Shown: piece after piece, positions 24,438 through 37,700 of the stretch
How the letters are laid out: each line of letters opens with the position of its first letter
How positions within the stretch are numbered: the first letter of the stretch is position 1
Assembly (NCBI GenBank): GCA_947650285.1
Contig: CANTFL010001416.1
Location: forward strand, 62,001 to 126,000
Source of the DNA: Hyaloperonospora brassicae
Lineage: Eukaryota; Oomycota; Peronosporomycetes; Peronosporales; Peronosporaceae
Direction of reading: 5' to 3'
Length of the DNA: 64,000 nt
Notes under the pieces: generated by a model
What the model saw: only the letters and a program-made list of their open reading frames with translations
Told to the model about the DNA's origin: nothing
Databases searched by the model: none
Translations under genes and position numbers: made by a program

Positions 24438-25010
24438 GCTTCCATGGAACAAGTCACTTCGAGGTTGTGAGCCGCAGGTATTGCGTAGGGAACCGGGCGG
24501 ATATGCCGCCATAAACCGCTATCATTGCATGTACCATATGAATTGTGTTCTTCTCGACCTAAGACGATCTGATCGAATGCATTCTTCCACACAACGTGTT
24601 GGGAAAACCATTGCAAGAAACACATTGTGTGTCGCAGACGGCTGCAAAACAAGTGGTACTCGACAATGGCAGCATGGTCAACTATTTGTTTGTTCTGCCG
24701 CCTGGCACGTACGTGGTTGAAACTAAGTGACGACTTACCACCGGATCTATTCGCGCCGTTGGAGAATTCATCCACGGCACTGCGTCACACTCGACCGACA
24801 CTGCTATTAGCGCGCGTACCAACCTCGACAAAAAGGCACGTGTCAGTGCTACATAATCCCTGTCGCAGTAGCTGATTCGTTGCATAGTCCCAGTCGGCAA
24901 GATATAGCGTGCGATGATTGCCTCTCGTATGAAAGTGCCGCCACATGTACACTCAACCCCTGGTAGCAAACAAACACTGAAAGCGTACATCAACACGACG
25001 CGGCCGACGC
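24438..25010. other. Flippase 3' flank with one unexplained open segment
   Basis: From 24563 to 24730 (+) a frame without an ATG reads LIECILPHNVLGKPLQETHC and later NGSMVNYLFVLPPGTYVVET before a stop. Its composition is protein-like, yet I recognise no family. It may be the relic of a gene or element cut by the neighbouring LINE insertion. Confidence 0.3.
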
Positions 25011-26483
25011 TTGTTCAATACAGAACGTCTCATAAAGGCACTTTACCTGCCGAAACAATTGTTCCTGACAGACGTCTACAGTCTCACGACCACGCAACTC
25101 TCCCCGCTTATCCCTCGTCAAGAAGGGCCAGACGGCAAGCCCCTAGAGCGGGCCAAATATGCCCGGATACCTCCATGTTCACTGCGCAGTCTGTGCATTC
25201 GGCGACTGGGGTCACATGAATTTCAATTTACGTTCCCGTCTCTCGGCGGTACTTCGTCTCGGCATATGCATTGTAAATTACAACGTTGGGCGACTTCGAT
25301 CCTGCTCTCGTCACCCCACCTTGCTGTCGGTGCGGGACCGGTAGAGCCCGGGCTCGTCTTACGTCATCCACCGCCGTTTCGGCGCGCTTATAAATGGTCC
25401 CGGGTACGAGCTGATTTAATTGTCGGGTCATGTCGGGATCCTGTCGAGTCCGCGACCTCGACGATTCGCCTCCGCCAAGATGTCAATGGAATCCATTGGT
25501 CGATTGACGGGAATTTACCAGAATTACGGGGGTCGCCTGAGCAAGTGTCTAACTACTGGGAGCATTCGCACCATCGTACCTTGGTGTTTCATGCCCACCC
25601 GGAGCTTCACCGTTTCCCTTGGAGTGTGCCAGAGACGGTGGCCAATGTAGATGTGTGGACAACGCTTATGAAGCAAGCGTTTCACGTTCATAAACGCCTT
25701 CTGCACCCTGGCCTCCAGTCCTGGTTGAAGGCCTATGACGCGCAGGCGGTATCGAATAGTTGGCAGTCAGCTGCATCAAATCAAACGCCTTCCCAAGTTT
25801 GGAAACACGCAAACGGGCTAACGGAGTATCAAGTCTGGACATGCTATCGTATCGCGACAAAGCAGCTAAATCTATACCATGCCGGTCGCACGCTGGACAA
25901 CAGTTGTCGTACGGTGCTGCACTGCCGAGGACGCAAAGAGACAGCGGCGCACATTTTCTGGGAGTGCCCAATCGCGCAAGCGTGTTGGTGTCACTTGATA
26001 GGACACTGGACCGGTGGGGGTGCGACGAACGCAGTTCTTTCCACCTTCTTTCAGCACTGCGCCAATCGCACAGCCCCGCCCATTCCACGTCAGCTGAGTT
26101 TGCGGTTGCAAAGCCGTTTTCAAGATGACTCTGACGCCGCAGCAACAGAATTCGAACGGATCTGGTTCATATTAAGCTCCATCTGCCAAGAACATTTGTG
26201 GACCGAGCGGAACTCGGCGGTCTTTAGAGGAGCCGTGACTACTCCATCCGCAAGTGTCCAAATGTACTGGACACGCGGTGTTCGCCAGCTACGGGCAATT
26301 GCAATACGCGAGCATCGAGCCGCGGCTACGGCCGTACGAGGGGCCCGACTTCATGCCTGTCTTGAACTTCTGATTCAAGAGCCCCGTGGACACCCGCCCT
26401 ACGCGGGTGTCAGCCACGATCCGCTGCCGCGACCGGCGCTCATATCCTGGCTCAGGATTTTTCAGACCTCTTGTCCACATTAA
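25011..26483 (+). pseudogene. 5'-truncated LINE: C-terminal part of a non-LTR retrotransposon ORF2
   Basis: A 490-residue open frame lacks endonuclease and reverse transcriptase cores. Its second half carries the zinc-binding region found after the RT of plant- and oomycete-type LINEs: a conserved Trp/Tyr segment (LTEYQVWTCYRIATKQLNLY) followed by LHCRGRKETAAHIFWECPIA. The Cys, His and Cys of that motif are in place. LINEs commonly insert as 5'-truncated copies because reverse transcription stops early, which fits this structure. The frame is still open, so the insertion is fairly young. The first Met is probably not a real start. No clear poly-A tail follows the stop. Confidence 0.7.
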
Positions 26484-27496
26484 ATATGTCAATAGATGAT
26501 CATGAAACTCCTCCTCCTCCCTCGTCAAGAACTCGAGCAGTGCATGCCAGTCTTCCACGGTAACTGCCCCCCCCGTTTTCTTTCGCATCTTGGCGTCAAT
26601 GGTTGCCGATGCAAGCCGAAGGCCGTAGATGTTTGAAACACATACCAACCTTAGGCATGTAAGTGGTCGGTTCGTGCTTTTGTACGAAGGCGGATTAGTA
26701 TGATCTGGGGCGAGGACTTTAAGGATGAACCAAAGCAACGCGTCTCTTTCGCTAGCGTCAGCGAATCCGACTGGTCGTGCATGGCATTTTCGAAGCAAAC
26801 TCCGTACGATGATCTAATCTGTTGAGTGTTCTTGTCTTTTGTAACAGCTTTTTCGTATCTTCAGCAGAGAAACCCCTGCCACAACCTGTCACTCACTGTA
26901 CGACCCACCGGTTTCTTCCACGACGCCATGAACTAACACTATCGAGCACTCCGTGGAATGTGCTGCTGTTGCAGCCATATACCTGTAAACTCGCTCACGC
27001 GTCGATCGCCCAGGCCGACGGTGAAGCTTCAGCTAATGTCGTTCAGCACGACGTTGTGAGCGCCTTTGCGCGATTGTAGTCTCATGTAAACCAATGAATG
27101 GGCCCGAGTGCACGTCGGGCCACCGTACACGACTGCAAGGCCCACGACATTACACCGCTGCGCTTTGCCATAGCAAACGACAGCAAACGTATTGTGGACA
27201 CGTACCTGTGGTCGACATTACGACTGCATACGACGCCCGACTGGCAGAGCCAAAGGTACATCGTCACGCAGAAACAGCGCAAGCAACGAGACAACTTCGC
27301 TCTAGACCGCAGCTGCGCGACCTTGTGCGCAATATATTAGTTATTCTTTCGGTGCCACGAGCCTCTGCACACCCAATTACATAATGTATACGCGCTGCAC
27401 TCGTCGCTGCAATTGTGGCATCCCTTTGCTCGGCGTCGACCGTCGATCTCCGTCGCGCACGTGGGACCACCGCTACTGGCAGGTCGTACTCTAAGT
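26484..27496. other. Interval between LINE and leuA-class gene, no firm gene
   Basis: A minus-strand open frame, 26798-26289 (169 residues), overlaps the LINE 3' end. Its middle part (KKTGGAVTVEDWHALLEFLT, then REEEEFHDHLL) looks like real protein but matches nothing I know. On the plus strand, 27098-27340 includes AHDITPLRFAIANDSKRIVD, which resembles one ankyrin repeat (TPL-x-A-x-x-x-x-x-x-x-IV); a single unit is weak evidence. These may be relics. Confidence 0.3.
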
Positions 27497-29221
27497 TTAG
27501 GCCTCCACGGCAATAGCACGTGTCTGTGACGCCATCATGCGGTTCACTGCGTTGACATACGCCGTAGCCGAAGCTACGAGAATGTCCGTGTTGGCACCGT
27601 GGCCGACGAACTGACGGTCGCGCTCCACACCAGTCTGCGCATTGATATGCTTCTCGTCCTCCTTCTTCTCCTGCTCCATCTTGTCCTCCTGTACCCGCAC
27701 AGTCACCTCACCCAAAGCGTACGTGCCGTCCGTCACACTCTCAACCGAAAAGTCGTTCAGCTTGATCCTCTCCATGCCTGTTGCCCGCTTGATAGCGACA
27801 TAAATAGCGTCAATCGGCCCAGTGCCCATAGCAGCCTCGCTCACTTCCTGGCCATCCTTGTACGCAAGGGTGACCGTGGCGGTAGGCTTGACCAGATTGC
27901 CAGCCGTGACGTGCACGGACTGGAGCGTCCAAAAGACCTCGGGCTTGAACAGCTCGTCCGAGACAATCGCTTCCATGTCAGCGTCCGTCACTGTCTTCTT
28001 CTCGTCAGCCAAGATCTTAAACTTCTCCACGTAGTAGTCCAGCTCCTCCACGGTGAGGTCCGTGTAGCCAAGCTGCTGCAGACGCTTGCTGTACGCGTGG
28101 CGACCCGAGTGCTTGCCCAGCACCATCTTGTTCTCGCTCAGGCCGACCGACTCGGGCAGCATGATCTCGTACGTTGCCTGGTGCTTCAGCACGCCATCTT
28201 GGTGGATCCCCGACTCGTGGGCAAACGCGTTGGCCCCTACAATGGCCTTGTTCGGCTGGATGGACATGCCCGTGTAGTGGCTGACCATGCGGCTACAGCG
28301 CGTAATGTGCGTCGAGTCGATGCTCGTGTACACGGGAAAGTGCTGCGGCCGTGTCTTCAAGACCATCACGAGCTCCTCGAGCGCCGTGTTGCCCGCCCGC
28401 TCGCCAATGCCATTGATCGTCACTTCCACCTGCCGCGCGCCGCCCTGGACGGCCGACAGCGTGTTTGCCGTGGCCAGACCCAAGTCATTGTGGCAATGCG
28501 CCGAGAACACGGCCCTGTCGCTGCCCTTTGTGTTCTCAATCAGGTAGCGGAAGAGCGAGCCGTACTCGCCCGGTACCGTGTAGCCCACCGTGTCGGGGAT
28601 GTTGACGGTCGTCGCGCCCGCTTGGATCACTTCGGCCAGGAACTCGCACAGAAAGTCGGGGTCGCTCCGCCCGGCGTCCTCGGTCGAGAACTCGACGTCC
28701 GGCGTCAGGCTCTTGGCAAACTGAATCGCCGCCACAGCGCGTCGAATGCACTCGTCGCGCGAGATCTTGAGCTTGTACTTGAGGTGGATGTCGGACGTGG
28801 CCAAGAACGTGTGGATGCGGTGCTTGGGCGCGTGCTTGACGGCGTCGTAGCAGCGCTGGATGTCCTTCTCCATGGCGCGCGCAAGCCCGCAGATGACCAT
28901 GGGCTCGCCCGTCGCGCGGTTCGTCAGCAGCGGACCGATCTCGCGCGCAATGGCCGTCACGGCGTCAAAGTCGCCGGGCGACGAGATGGGGAACCCGGCC
29001 TCGCACACGTCGACGCCCAAGGCGCTCAAGCTGCGCGCAATGTCGAGCTTCTCTTTCAAGTTGAGCGTCGCGCCCGGCGACTGCTCGCCGTCGCGCAGCG
29101 TCGTGTCGAACAGCAGGAGGCGGTCCTTGCCGACGGGGGCGGCCGCGGCCGCAGTGGACAGAGCGCGACGGACGGGGCACCGGCCGAGCGCGGCCGAGCG
29201 CTGGACGAGCGTGTGGAGCAT
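27497..29221 (-). CDS. leuA: 2-isopropylmalate synthase (leucine biosynthesis), mitochondrial
   Basis: The enzyme condenses acetyl-CoA with 2-oxoisovalerate to give 2-isopropylmalate, the first committed step to leucine. The catalytic TIM barrel starts with [12 protein letters not shown] (residues 39-50) and includes the metal-binding AHCHNDLG (near 241). Downstream are [18 protein letters not shown] and LGKHSGR. The C-terminal allosteric domain ([50 protein letters not shown]) is complete, so leucine feedback is likely. The ATG at 29221 is preferred over one at 29407 because it gives an Arg/Ala/Ser-rich, acid-free leader ([20 protein letters not shown]) typical of mitochondrial import. Length is 574 residues, usual for the family. 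An acidic/basic linker ([14 protein letters not shown]) is inserted in the regulatory domain. The gene symbol is that of the bacterial orthologue. Confidence 0.95.
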   Translation of the reverse strand: MLHTLVQRSAALGRCPVRRALSTAAAAAPVGKDRLLLFDTTLRDGEQSPGATLNLKEKLDIARSLSALGVDVCEAGFPISSPGDFDAVTAIAREIGPLLTNRATGEPMVICGLARAMEKDIQRCYDAVKHAPKHRIHTFLATSDIHLKYKLKISRDECIRRAVAAIQFAKSLTPDVEFSTEDAGRSDPDFLCEFLAEVIQAGATTVNIPDTVGYTVPGEYGSLFRYLIENTKGSDRAVFSAHCHNDLGLATANTLSAVQGGARQVEVTINGIGERAGNTALEELVMVLKTRPQHFPVYTSIDSTHITRCSRMVSHYTGMSIQPNKAIVGANAFAHESGIHQDGVLKHQATYEIMLPESVGLSENKMVLGKHSGRHAYSKRLQQLGYTDLTVEELDYYVEKFKILADEKKTVTDADMEAIVSDELFKPEVFWTLQSVHVTAGNLVKPTATVTLAYKDGQEVSEAAMGTGPIDAIYVAIKRATGMERIKLNDFSVESVTDGTYALGEVTVRVQEDKMEQEKKEDEKHINAQTGVERDRQFVGHGANTDILVASATAYVNAVNRMMASQTRAIAVEA

Positions 29222-29314
29222 ACTGAGTTCAAGATATCCGAATCCACGGGCGAGAGTGAAGGTCAGTCGGTGGTCAGTCGGGCAGTCGCCGAAAAGCAAC
29301 GAGCGCGCGGAAAG

Positions 29315-29322
29315 GGAAATGA
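29315..29322 (-). promoter_or_regulatory. Oomycete-type initiator (Inr) candidate for the isopropylmalate synthase gene
   Basis: The minus strand reads TTCATTTCCCTTTCC here, about 94 bases before the chosen ATG. This fits the oomycete initiator consensus (YCAYTYY followed by a pyrimidine-rich flank). It also supports starting translation at 29221, because the upstream in-frame ATG at 29407 would lie before the transcription start. Confidence 0.45.
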
Positions 29323-30710
29323 ACAGAATGCGGCATTGCACGTTGCGGAAGTTTGCACAAACAACGCAACGTTTGGTCGCTGGCGCAGCGCGCGCGGCAA
29401 ACGTCAAGTCCTGATCTTGTGGCGGATTTCAGCCAATCGAACACGAGGCGGCAGGGCAGAAAGGGCGCGAGCACTTTGTGTGTGGACATAAACCTGGAAA
29501 GCGCTGGGAATTGGCCAGTTTTCGCAGGCGGTGTGACATGTGCGACAAGGAAACAGGTCGTGCGGATCGGAAACGCTACGGACCTAAGTAGATTTCTTGG
29601 CAGCTTGTACGGGCGTAGAGCAGCGCAATGTATGCGCATACCGACCGGTCAGCTGCCCAGTTTCATGAACTGGGACGACTGGCGTACCAAGACGTTCACG
29701 TGGCCTGAACTCTTCGGTTGCAAAACGACTTGCCGTTATGTTGTTGGCACGAGACCCTCGTCATGCGTGCGCACGTGGATAGCAAACGACTGGGTCGGAT
29801 CCAGCGTCTCACTAATGTTTAGCTAGCGCATTGCTTGGCGGCCGAGTGACCGCGCAGTTCCGAAAATGTGATGTCCAGGGATCCGAGCGCAACGGTCGAG
29901 ACTTACAAGGTACGTGATGCACTGTAAGCACCTTGCAATGGCTACATGTCGAGACGTTGCAACATTCTTGCCGGCGCGATGGGAAACATCATGAGGAGAT
30001 AGCATGATCATATACTTTGCACTTGCGTCGTTGCGTACTAGCTAACACCAGCAGATGCATGTTTCTCGTGCTCATCCGTGCAAACGCAGTGTGGACGCCT
30101 TTCAATATGCTCAAGTGTGTCACCATGAATTCGGCTGACAACCAACTGGCTTCGACTTTGCTGGAAGATGCTATCAGATTGCGCAAATGTAGTGTTGATG
30201 TCGTAGGTAAGAACGGTCAATGTAATTGAGAACTTCTACGATGTCGCTAGAAACCGATTGCTGTAGCGATAATTTGTGATCTCAGGCAAACAGCCGAGCA
30301 GTCATATTGACTTTCGAAAGTCGCAACAGTTTCCACGACAAACTTGTCCGTCAGATCAGCGCGGTAGTAGCCGAAGAAGACGTCAGCTTCAACTTCTAGC
30401 GACTCGACTTATGCTACTGGTTTTAAAGAAGATGTCGTGGTTGACAAGAAACTAGAAGTAATACCAATGCTGTGATGACAGTGTGTGAAACTATTTATCT
30501 ATCGACTGGGTCATTGCCGTACGTGCGTGATACGCGTAACGGTGTGGGCTCCTACATGTCATCGACACCGAAAAGGGGCCAATGCAGCTATCATTTAAAT
30601 TGACAAGACTCTCCATACTTACCTTGCTAAGCAAATACTAAATCAAGGTCATCTTCGATGGTAAGGTTCGGCACTACTCGAGTGATTGGTGAGGCCTCTG
30701 TACCAACCAA

Positions 30711-30760
30711 CTATACCACCAATAGTTGCTAGACGTGCGCAATGTGTGGTATGCGAGCAG
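30711..30760. repeat. Dispersed repeat core, diverged copy
   Basis: ACCACCAATAGTTGCTAGAC and GTGCGCAATGTGTGGTAT line up with 62034-62086 in the same orientation. Ends ATACCAC and GTGGTAT pair perfectly. The LTR-type termini seen next to other copies are absent here. Confidence 0.5.
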
Positions 30761-31741
30761 CAGGATTTACTGATTGTAGTTTGGCATATTTGACGTAAGA
30801 TCAAAGGGGTACTGTGGTCTACTTTTTCCCCATCCTAGGCGTGTTCGTTGAGAAATTAACGGTGATTCGCACGTACAGTGTACATGATGCTTTGCGTAAT
30901 CTTTCCTCACTGTAGTCAGGCTACGTAGCTCGTATTGTGCCAATTTGCGCATCGGTGCCCCGTTGCACCTAAAATCATTTGTGGTCCGTCCAACGACCAC
31001 GGATTTCCATCGAGCATGCTCATGTCGGATAAAACAAATGATATCTTGTACACCGCGCATGAAGGCTTCGCCCACTTCAGTGAACTCGAATAGGCTGGGG
31101 TCAATCTAAAACAAGACGAACAACATGCCGCGATCGCCAAGTTTGCCTAGCACATAACTTAGCGCTGAAAAAGCAGAAGTATATTGTCTTTATCAGCGAG
31201 GATCTTATAAAACAGAGCAGGTAAGGAACTGGAGTGCTCAAACCTTTGAACTGTTAAGACAAAAACTGGCCCTTGCTGCTACTACCAAGTTGATGCACGC
31301 ACCTTGACCCGAAAGCTTAAAAACCTATAGGTCCAAGGTGGTCGAAAGGATTGGTATTATAATGATTCTTCGAGTTACACGACGCCATAAGGGATCGACG
31401 TATCACCGGCAAAGAGATGAATGTATCAACCGACCAGTCAAACTTATCTAGACGTGACAAAACTTGGTTGTTCGGAATCAAGTGTAGTGGAGTGGGGACC
31501 ACAAAACTGCTAATGGTTTTTCACTCTCCACTGGTTCCCGGGCAAGCGACTATGGAGGTGAATTTTGTTCTGTGCTTTCTGCCTTCCTCACCCGGTGTAC
31601 CCGTAGTCAGAGAGACTTGCATTCTATTCGGTGAACTTACCTCGATGTCAATTTTAGTTGGCCTAGGAATAGATCGAGGATTACCAAGCGAACACTTCAC
31701 TCAATAGCTATGTTTCTGGGGGGAGTTCCCAATTTGATATA

Positions 31742-31779
31742 CCCCACTCAATATGATATGCCCCACTCAATATGATATG
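31742..31779. repeat. Perfect 19-bp tandem duplication
   Basis: CCCCACTCAATATGATATG occurs twice without a mismatch, preceded by a diverged partial unit (CCCAATTTGATATA). Confidence 0.85.
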
Positions 31780-34700
31780 CCCTTATCTATAATAGACCGC
31801 CCTGTCCAATAATCCAAATTTTGATACTTAATTCACTTGTGTTCCGATCATTTTAGCCGTCTTGCGATCTTGTATCGTAAACATCAATGACTCAGCGCGT
31901 CCGACCGAAGTTAAGGGTTTGAGTTAATTGTTCTTGACGCGCATGGCAAAGTGATAGGAGGACAATCCTTGACAGGGCGTAATACGACGGTTCTTTGAAA
32001 CGTCGGGAGGCCAAAAACAATACCTGAAGAGAATTCTTCACGCGTCAAATAAGATAATGTATGTAACGTACAATGACAAACACTCCAACTAAATGCGCCG
32101 CTTTGCACATTCGTTTCTCCGAATCTGATGCCACGTGCCGCCTCCACCAAACAATGTATCTTTGTGCTATGTGGTCTAGTTGCCGCCAATGACCAAACGA
32201 GTCACGAGCTCAATTCGCAAAGCTCGGTTTGTGTACACACAACAGAGTAATCGGTATTTTTCCTCTCGAATTGTAAATATCGAATCACGGTGTGCGGTAT
32301 CACAACAGGTGGATCGTGGTCTTGCTCTCGTTCATTAATCGCGGCTCTCGATCGGGTTATTTATCCCATCTATATGTGGAATGCTATGTATATCAAGATT
32401 GCGTCAACGATCATGATCGCATTTCTACATAAACATGCGTCTGCAGCCATTCTGTCACACCTAACACGACTTTTTTAGTCGTGATTTTTGTCTGTAGTCT
32501 AACATCTGTTGCATTTTTATAGATAGCCAACATGTCCAATTATGTAACTTCGATCGTAGACTGCGGATCGCAGATTATGGAACGCCATCGCGCATCTGGA
32601 TCATATATCTCCTGATTTCTATCCGTTCCAACCATGCATTTTTTCGAGGCAAATCACCCTACTCCATCACCCGTCGTATGCATTTTCGACAACAGCGACA
32701 TTATACATGTAACACTTTCCGTCAATCCAAGTCGATTTAAACACTGCGGCACACATCATCCGATCTTAATTTGAAATTATTGATCAGTCTGCGACTTGAC
32801 TCTTCACGGCCCATCTGCATTTAGGTCGCTAAATGTGCGGAATTTACGGTACACACGTACGCCTAATGAAGTAATCTATGAGATGAAAGCTCGACCTGAG
32901 CTCCAAACACTAAGCCAGGGTAAGCTTAACGTAAACTTTTACGCTCAGTACATACGCCACATACGCCACTTAGCCAACGGGAAAATTCGTTCATGAACAC
33001 ACGTTGATCGCGTTGTTCATACATGTTTCTGCGAATGAAGCTGTCATAAATCCTCTCTTTCACCTAGAAAACAGATTAAGCTTAAACAAGCGATTTTCAT
33101 AGCGGAACATACGCCCTTCAGTCTAAGGCAGACTCGCGCGAATTCGGGTTCTTTTTGGCACTGAAACGATTGGAAATCAGGGATTTGAACCTATCAATAA
33201 AATCATGAATGGGGAGTGGAGGAAGGTGCTGTACAGAACCTGAAATTTTTGTTTAAATTGCAATTGATCTACATCGACAATGCACTACGCCTATAAAAAT
33301 ATTTTTCTTAATTCAGTTACAAACAATGGTACATAACGATAGTTAGTCGAGCAATTTCGGACAAGAGATGCGTATCTGACGCTGTAGTGGGATCGCAATA
33401 GCGCAACGGCTTGTCGATAACGGTCGTGGTCTGTCGAACTGGAGCGTCCTAATAATTCGGCAGCGTCAAGAGCAATTTTTGTCCTCTTACTATAGACTTT
33501 TCCATCACTCCGGCCTTTGCTTGTAGCTGCCCCTAGTGATGTGATATTCCTCATCGTATAATTGATCGAAGTGAACAAATGCATGCAATAAAGAGGTCTT
33601 AGTGAATGTGGGCGTCAAATGTTTTGTTCGATTCCAGTTGCAAAATGATCGTGGACTCGTATTTGTTAATCATTAGACCCTTCTTATGAGGAATACGTAA
33701 CGCCTTGCCACAGGCGCAATTGTAAGTGTAATAAACGTGTCGAGGAATTAATTTTCTAAGATATTGAGTGATATTATATATAAACTACGTCCTACTGAAT
33801 AAGGATGCTAATAATTATGTCATTTTGCGTTCACCATGGCAGAAGATACAGAGCCGTAAATTAGCTGGCAGCATCAATTCGTTAAGATGCATGCTACTTG
33901 TTTATCAGATGACTAAATGGTGAATGTCTTGTAGCGTTCACAACCGTGTAAATGTTCTACGAACGAGTGCGATCGCATTTATAATGTATATATAATTAAC
34001 GCGAATGTACAAAACCTCAGTTTGATTCATCACTACACTATAGAACTAAGTTGCCGAATGCTGCATTGAGATACAGGAAGTTCTGAATATCTACACCTAA
34101 AATAAGTTGCGAGGTCCGGGACTTGTATGCATGCCTAGTAGGCAGCATTCGAAGAAGAAGACTCCTCTTGGTCAAAGGCGAAAAAATTGCAATTTGATCA
34201 AACAAGAAATGCGATTGTCAAGGCACTGGATGTAATAGCGCTACCAAAGCTAGACATCCCTGTGAAAAAAAATCCCATATTGATCTGGCGAATAAAGTTT
34301 CGAGGAAATTACAGAGTATTTGAATGTATTATAAATACAATATTAAGTGGAGGCGCTTATACAATATCCATGATAGCGCCTTCGAAGTTACATTTATATA
34401 ATAAACTAGTTGCCCGCGACATCATTTGTATTCATTCTTAATAGACCTGATTTGCTTTATGGTCAAAAAGATGCGCGTTTTTATTGCGGAGAGTGAGTAC
34501 GTGATAGATACCGAACCGAACAAATACCCGGTCTGGTAACTTGTTGCTTCTTTGCGATAGCTTGATAAATAATTAAATAGAAGGTTCTTCGGGAATGAAA
34601 AACATACTCCTGGATGTGCAGTGCAGATTAATCAGCACGAACGGACCCTTAGTTGATCATCGATCAACATAAGTGTTTGCGATTATAAATTATAGGAGAA

Positions 34701-37700
34701 GCAATGCTTGTCGTATACATGGATCAATTGTTATGTGACTCCTTCCTTAACAGGATAAAAATTGGTTGTAAATATATAATATATATGTATATATCCTTGC
34801 AATTTTAATTTGCTCAGTCAAACGTGTTTTTCCTATTTTTTGAACGTAAATTCGGTTCAAAGTATCGTGTCGTAAAGCAGTTGCTACTATCTCGTGAACA
34901 AGGTCATCGCGATAAAAATTTGTTCTATGGCTGCATAAAAACGGGTCGAATGGCAGGATAGCATTAAACCACATTGTTTACCGACCTTGTAAGTGTAAAG
35001 CTAATTATGTTTGACGGATAGTGCACGCAATCATTCAGTCAAAAGCTCCAATAATAATGGCTCAGATGCCTACATATAGGAAGTGTGTCAATATATGTAA
35101 GAAAAGCCAAAGCATTATCTTCACGCGCATGTATATGATAGATGGATTCTACCAGATCCTTATGTGTATCGGGGTATCCCTTATAAAGCATCGAGCGTTT
35201 CCAGCAATATGATTTGAGAGTAGCTTATCTGGCCAACGCCTTAGCACCAACACTGCCACCTAAACCAGTTTTTTTACAAATGGGTTGAGATCGATGCGAT
35301 ATCGTAAACGAGCTACTTCGACGAAATATATGTCCATAACCGGAATATTGACTGAGCGTCAGATGCAGGGATTCACTAACTCTACATGTGATGGGTTCTT
35401 ACTCATTTTCTCACGCTTCTTTTGAAGCTTAGCGTCAAAGTGTATAACCACAGCTAGCAAAAATATTTCTTTTGTGCATCGTTGGTAGAAACAAAATACG
35501 CTGTATTACAGTATCGACCAAGACCATCAAATACTGGTAGCTGTATGTAGATGTTCGAAAATTTTAAAAAATTCAGAGCTGACGTACTTAATTATATATT
35601 TGTGTATCAAAGCCGGGACGACATTACATCTTATAGTTCATTCGAGAAACCAATTTGCAACTTTGAAGTGCCGAGAGATAGTTGTTCTCTAAAAGGTCAA
35701 GAAAAGCTAGCTCTGAAACGGGTCTTCCAATAAGAGATAGGTCCAGCCTGACGCGCAAAAGTGCTAGTGCAATCACTTGTACCATAATTCGGTTGGGCTA
35801 CATGTATATATCAAGTACAAGCAGCATCGACTTGGTCAATACAAGCATCACAATTTTTCATCTAAGATTTGGATTATAAAATTAGACGATAGACTTGAGT
35901 AGGTTCTGTCACGGCTACAAATAGAGTTATCCATCGGTGTGTGCAGAACGATTCAATGACAAAGTAGTGTTTCGCGTTAACCTCGATTTCACGGGCGTAA
36001 AGGCAATGAAGTCTTGATGTATTAAACAACTATTTAATCAATTGGTATTCGATACATATCACTGATCCCCATATGGCTATCGTGTAAGCCACTGGTGATT
36101 CCCGAAGCGAGACGCAATATATTTTGGCCTATCTCTCTTTCGTACCCACTAAAAGAATAAACCACGCTAACTATTATTGTACTTGTGACGGTCTCTTCGA
36201 CGCCGAACACTTCAAATCGATCCACCTCCAGCATGAAAAGTATGCTGTCGTCGTTCAGGCCACTCACGCTGTCTTGAATAAATGGGTTCGTCTTGAACTA
36301 TACCAATTGTCGAAATCATTCAGCAGGCAAAATTTATGTTTGGTAGTGGCGCCACAACTGACACCATATCAACACAATTGAGCGTATTCATCATAGTAAT
36401 GCTTCTTTCGAGGACTGATATGCACTTATAATTCGGATGCCACATTCAAAGTTTCAGAATATATAATCGATAAATGGAGATCATTAAAGGTAAGATTATA
36501 GTACTTGGACCCGCCACAGAAGCGGTGGTTGCACTAGCTAGAGATATAGCATCACCGATTAAACCTGCAAAACCTCCGTCGAGGCTGCCTAATAGAAGAA
36601 TCTGATAAATTATCACCGTTTAACGATTTTAAGCTGTATTTTATAACGCGGCTGCACGTATGTATGCAGCTGCTGTATATCTGGTGCCTATGTGGTGAAG
36701 TAATCGATAAACACAGGACTGATGTACAGTCAAAAGGGTACCATCCAGGATGTACGTGTACACCAAAATTCGATAGGTGGAACGATTCGACAAGTATCTG
36801 TTTCTGGGAATGTGATATCGGCTATAGACTTAAAATCTAGGATTCTGCACCATTTTAACTATTTATGACGATGCGCAAGACCGGTCGATAGGCCTCGTAA
36901 TAGTATGCGAATATATTCTATTGTGATACACAGGTCAAAAGATGGATGGTGATCTTTTCTGACCAATAAATTTATATCGATTATCGATAGAAGATATATC
37001 ACGCAATCATTCGTAACCGATTTTTACTCAATAAGCGTGTGATCATATTGAGAGACGACTGCAAATGAAAAAACAGCAGTACAGTTTGTAAAACATGAAA
37101 ATGATGTGTTCGATCACGCTGATACAATTTCAGATAAACAGAATATGAGGATAATTATCTGGTGGTATGATTGATATCTATGAACAATGAAGACCGATCT
37201 GAATTATAATATATATATGCAAATCAGTAGTTATGGAATAAAAGTACATCCGCGTACATTTAATACGTGTGTATTGCGTTCAATTTTTAATTGCTAATGA
37301 CAGTGTCGTCTGGATGGATAATACTCATCAAAGAATCGACCGAAACTACATAGAAAGAGATTTGTAAGAAATATGGTTTCGGATCTCGTGCTCTCTACTG
37401 AGATGAAAACGATTTTTTATGAATATAATCTAGTGACAGTGGCTTACAAAAAGATTGTAAACTCATGTGCTATTCGTATAAGTTAAGATAGCAAGTACCT
37501 ATTAAAGTAATATGAATGGACGCTGTAAATCTGGCTGGAGTATTTTGAAGAAAGGGCACAATGTTCGGACAGCCTGATTCATTATACGACATATGTTGTG
37601 TACATGCTAGATATATGTACTGACGTCAATATTCGAGTTCGAAACACGAGCTTTAGACAAGTTTCCGAGAATACGTTATTTCAACGAAATGATATTTTGA

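Noticed and set aside
27599..29491. Open frame of 630 residues on the plus strand opposite the isopropylmalate synthase gene
   Set aside because: It is the antisense shadow of a GC-biased conserved gene; its translation (His/Leu/Arg/Val-rich) has no domain, and the minus strand is plainly the coding strand.
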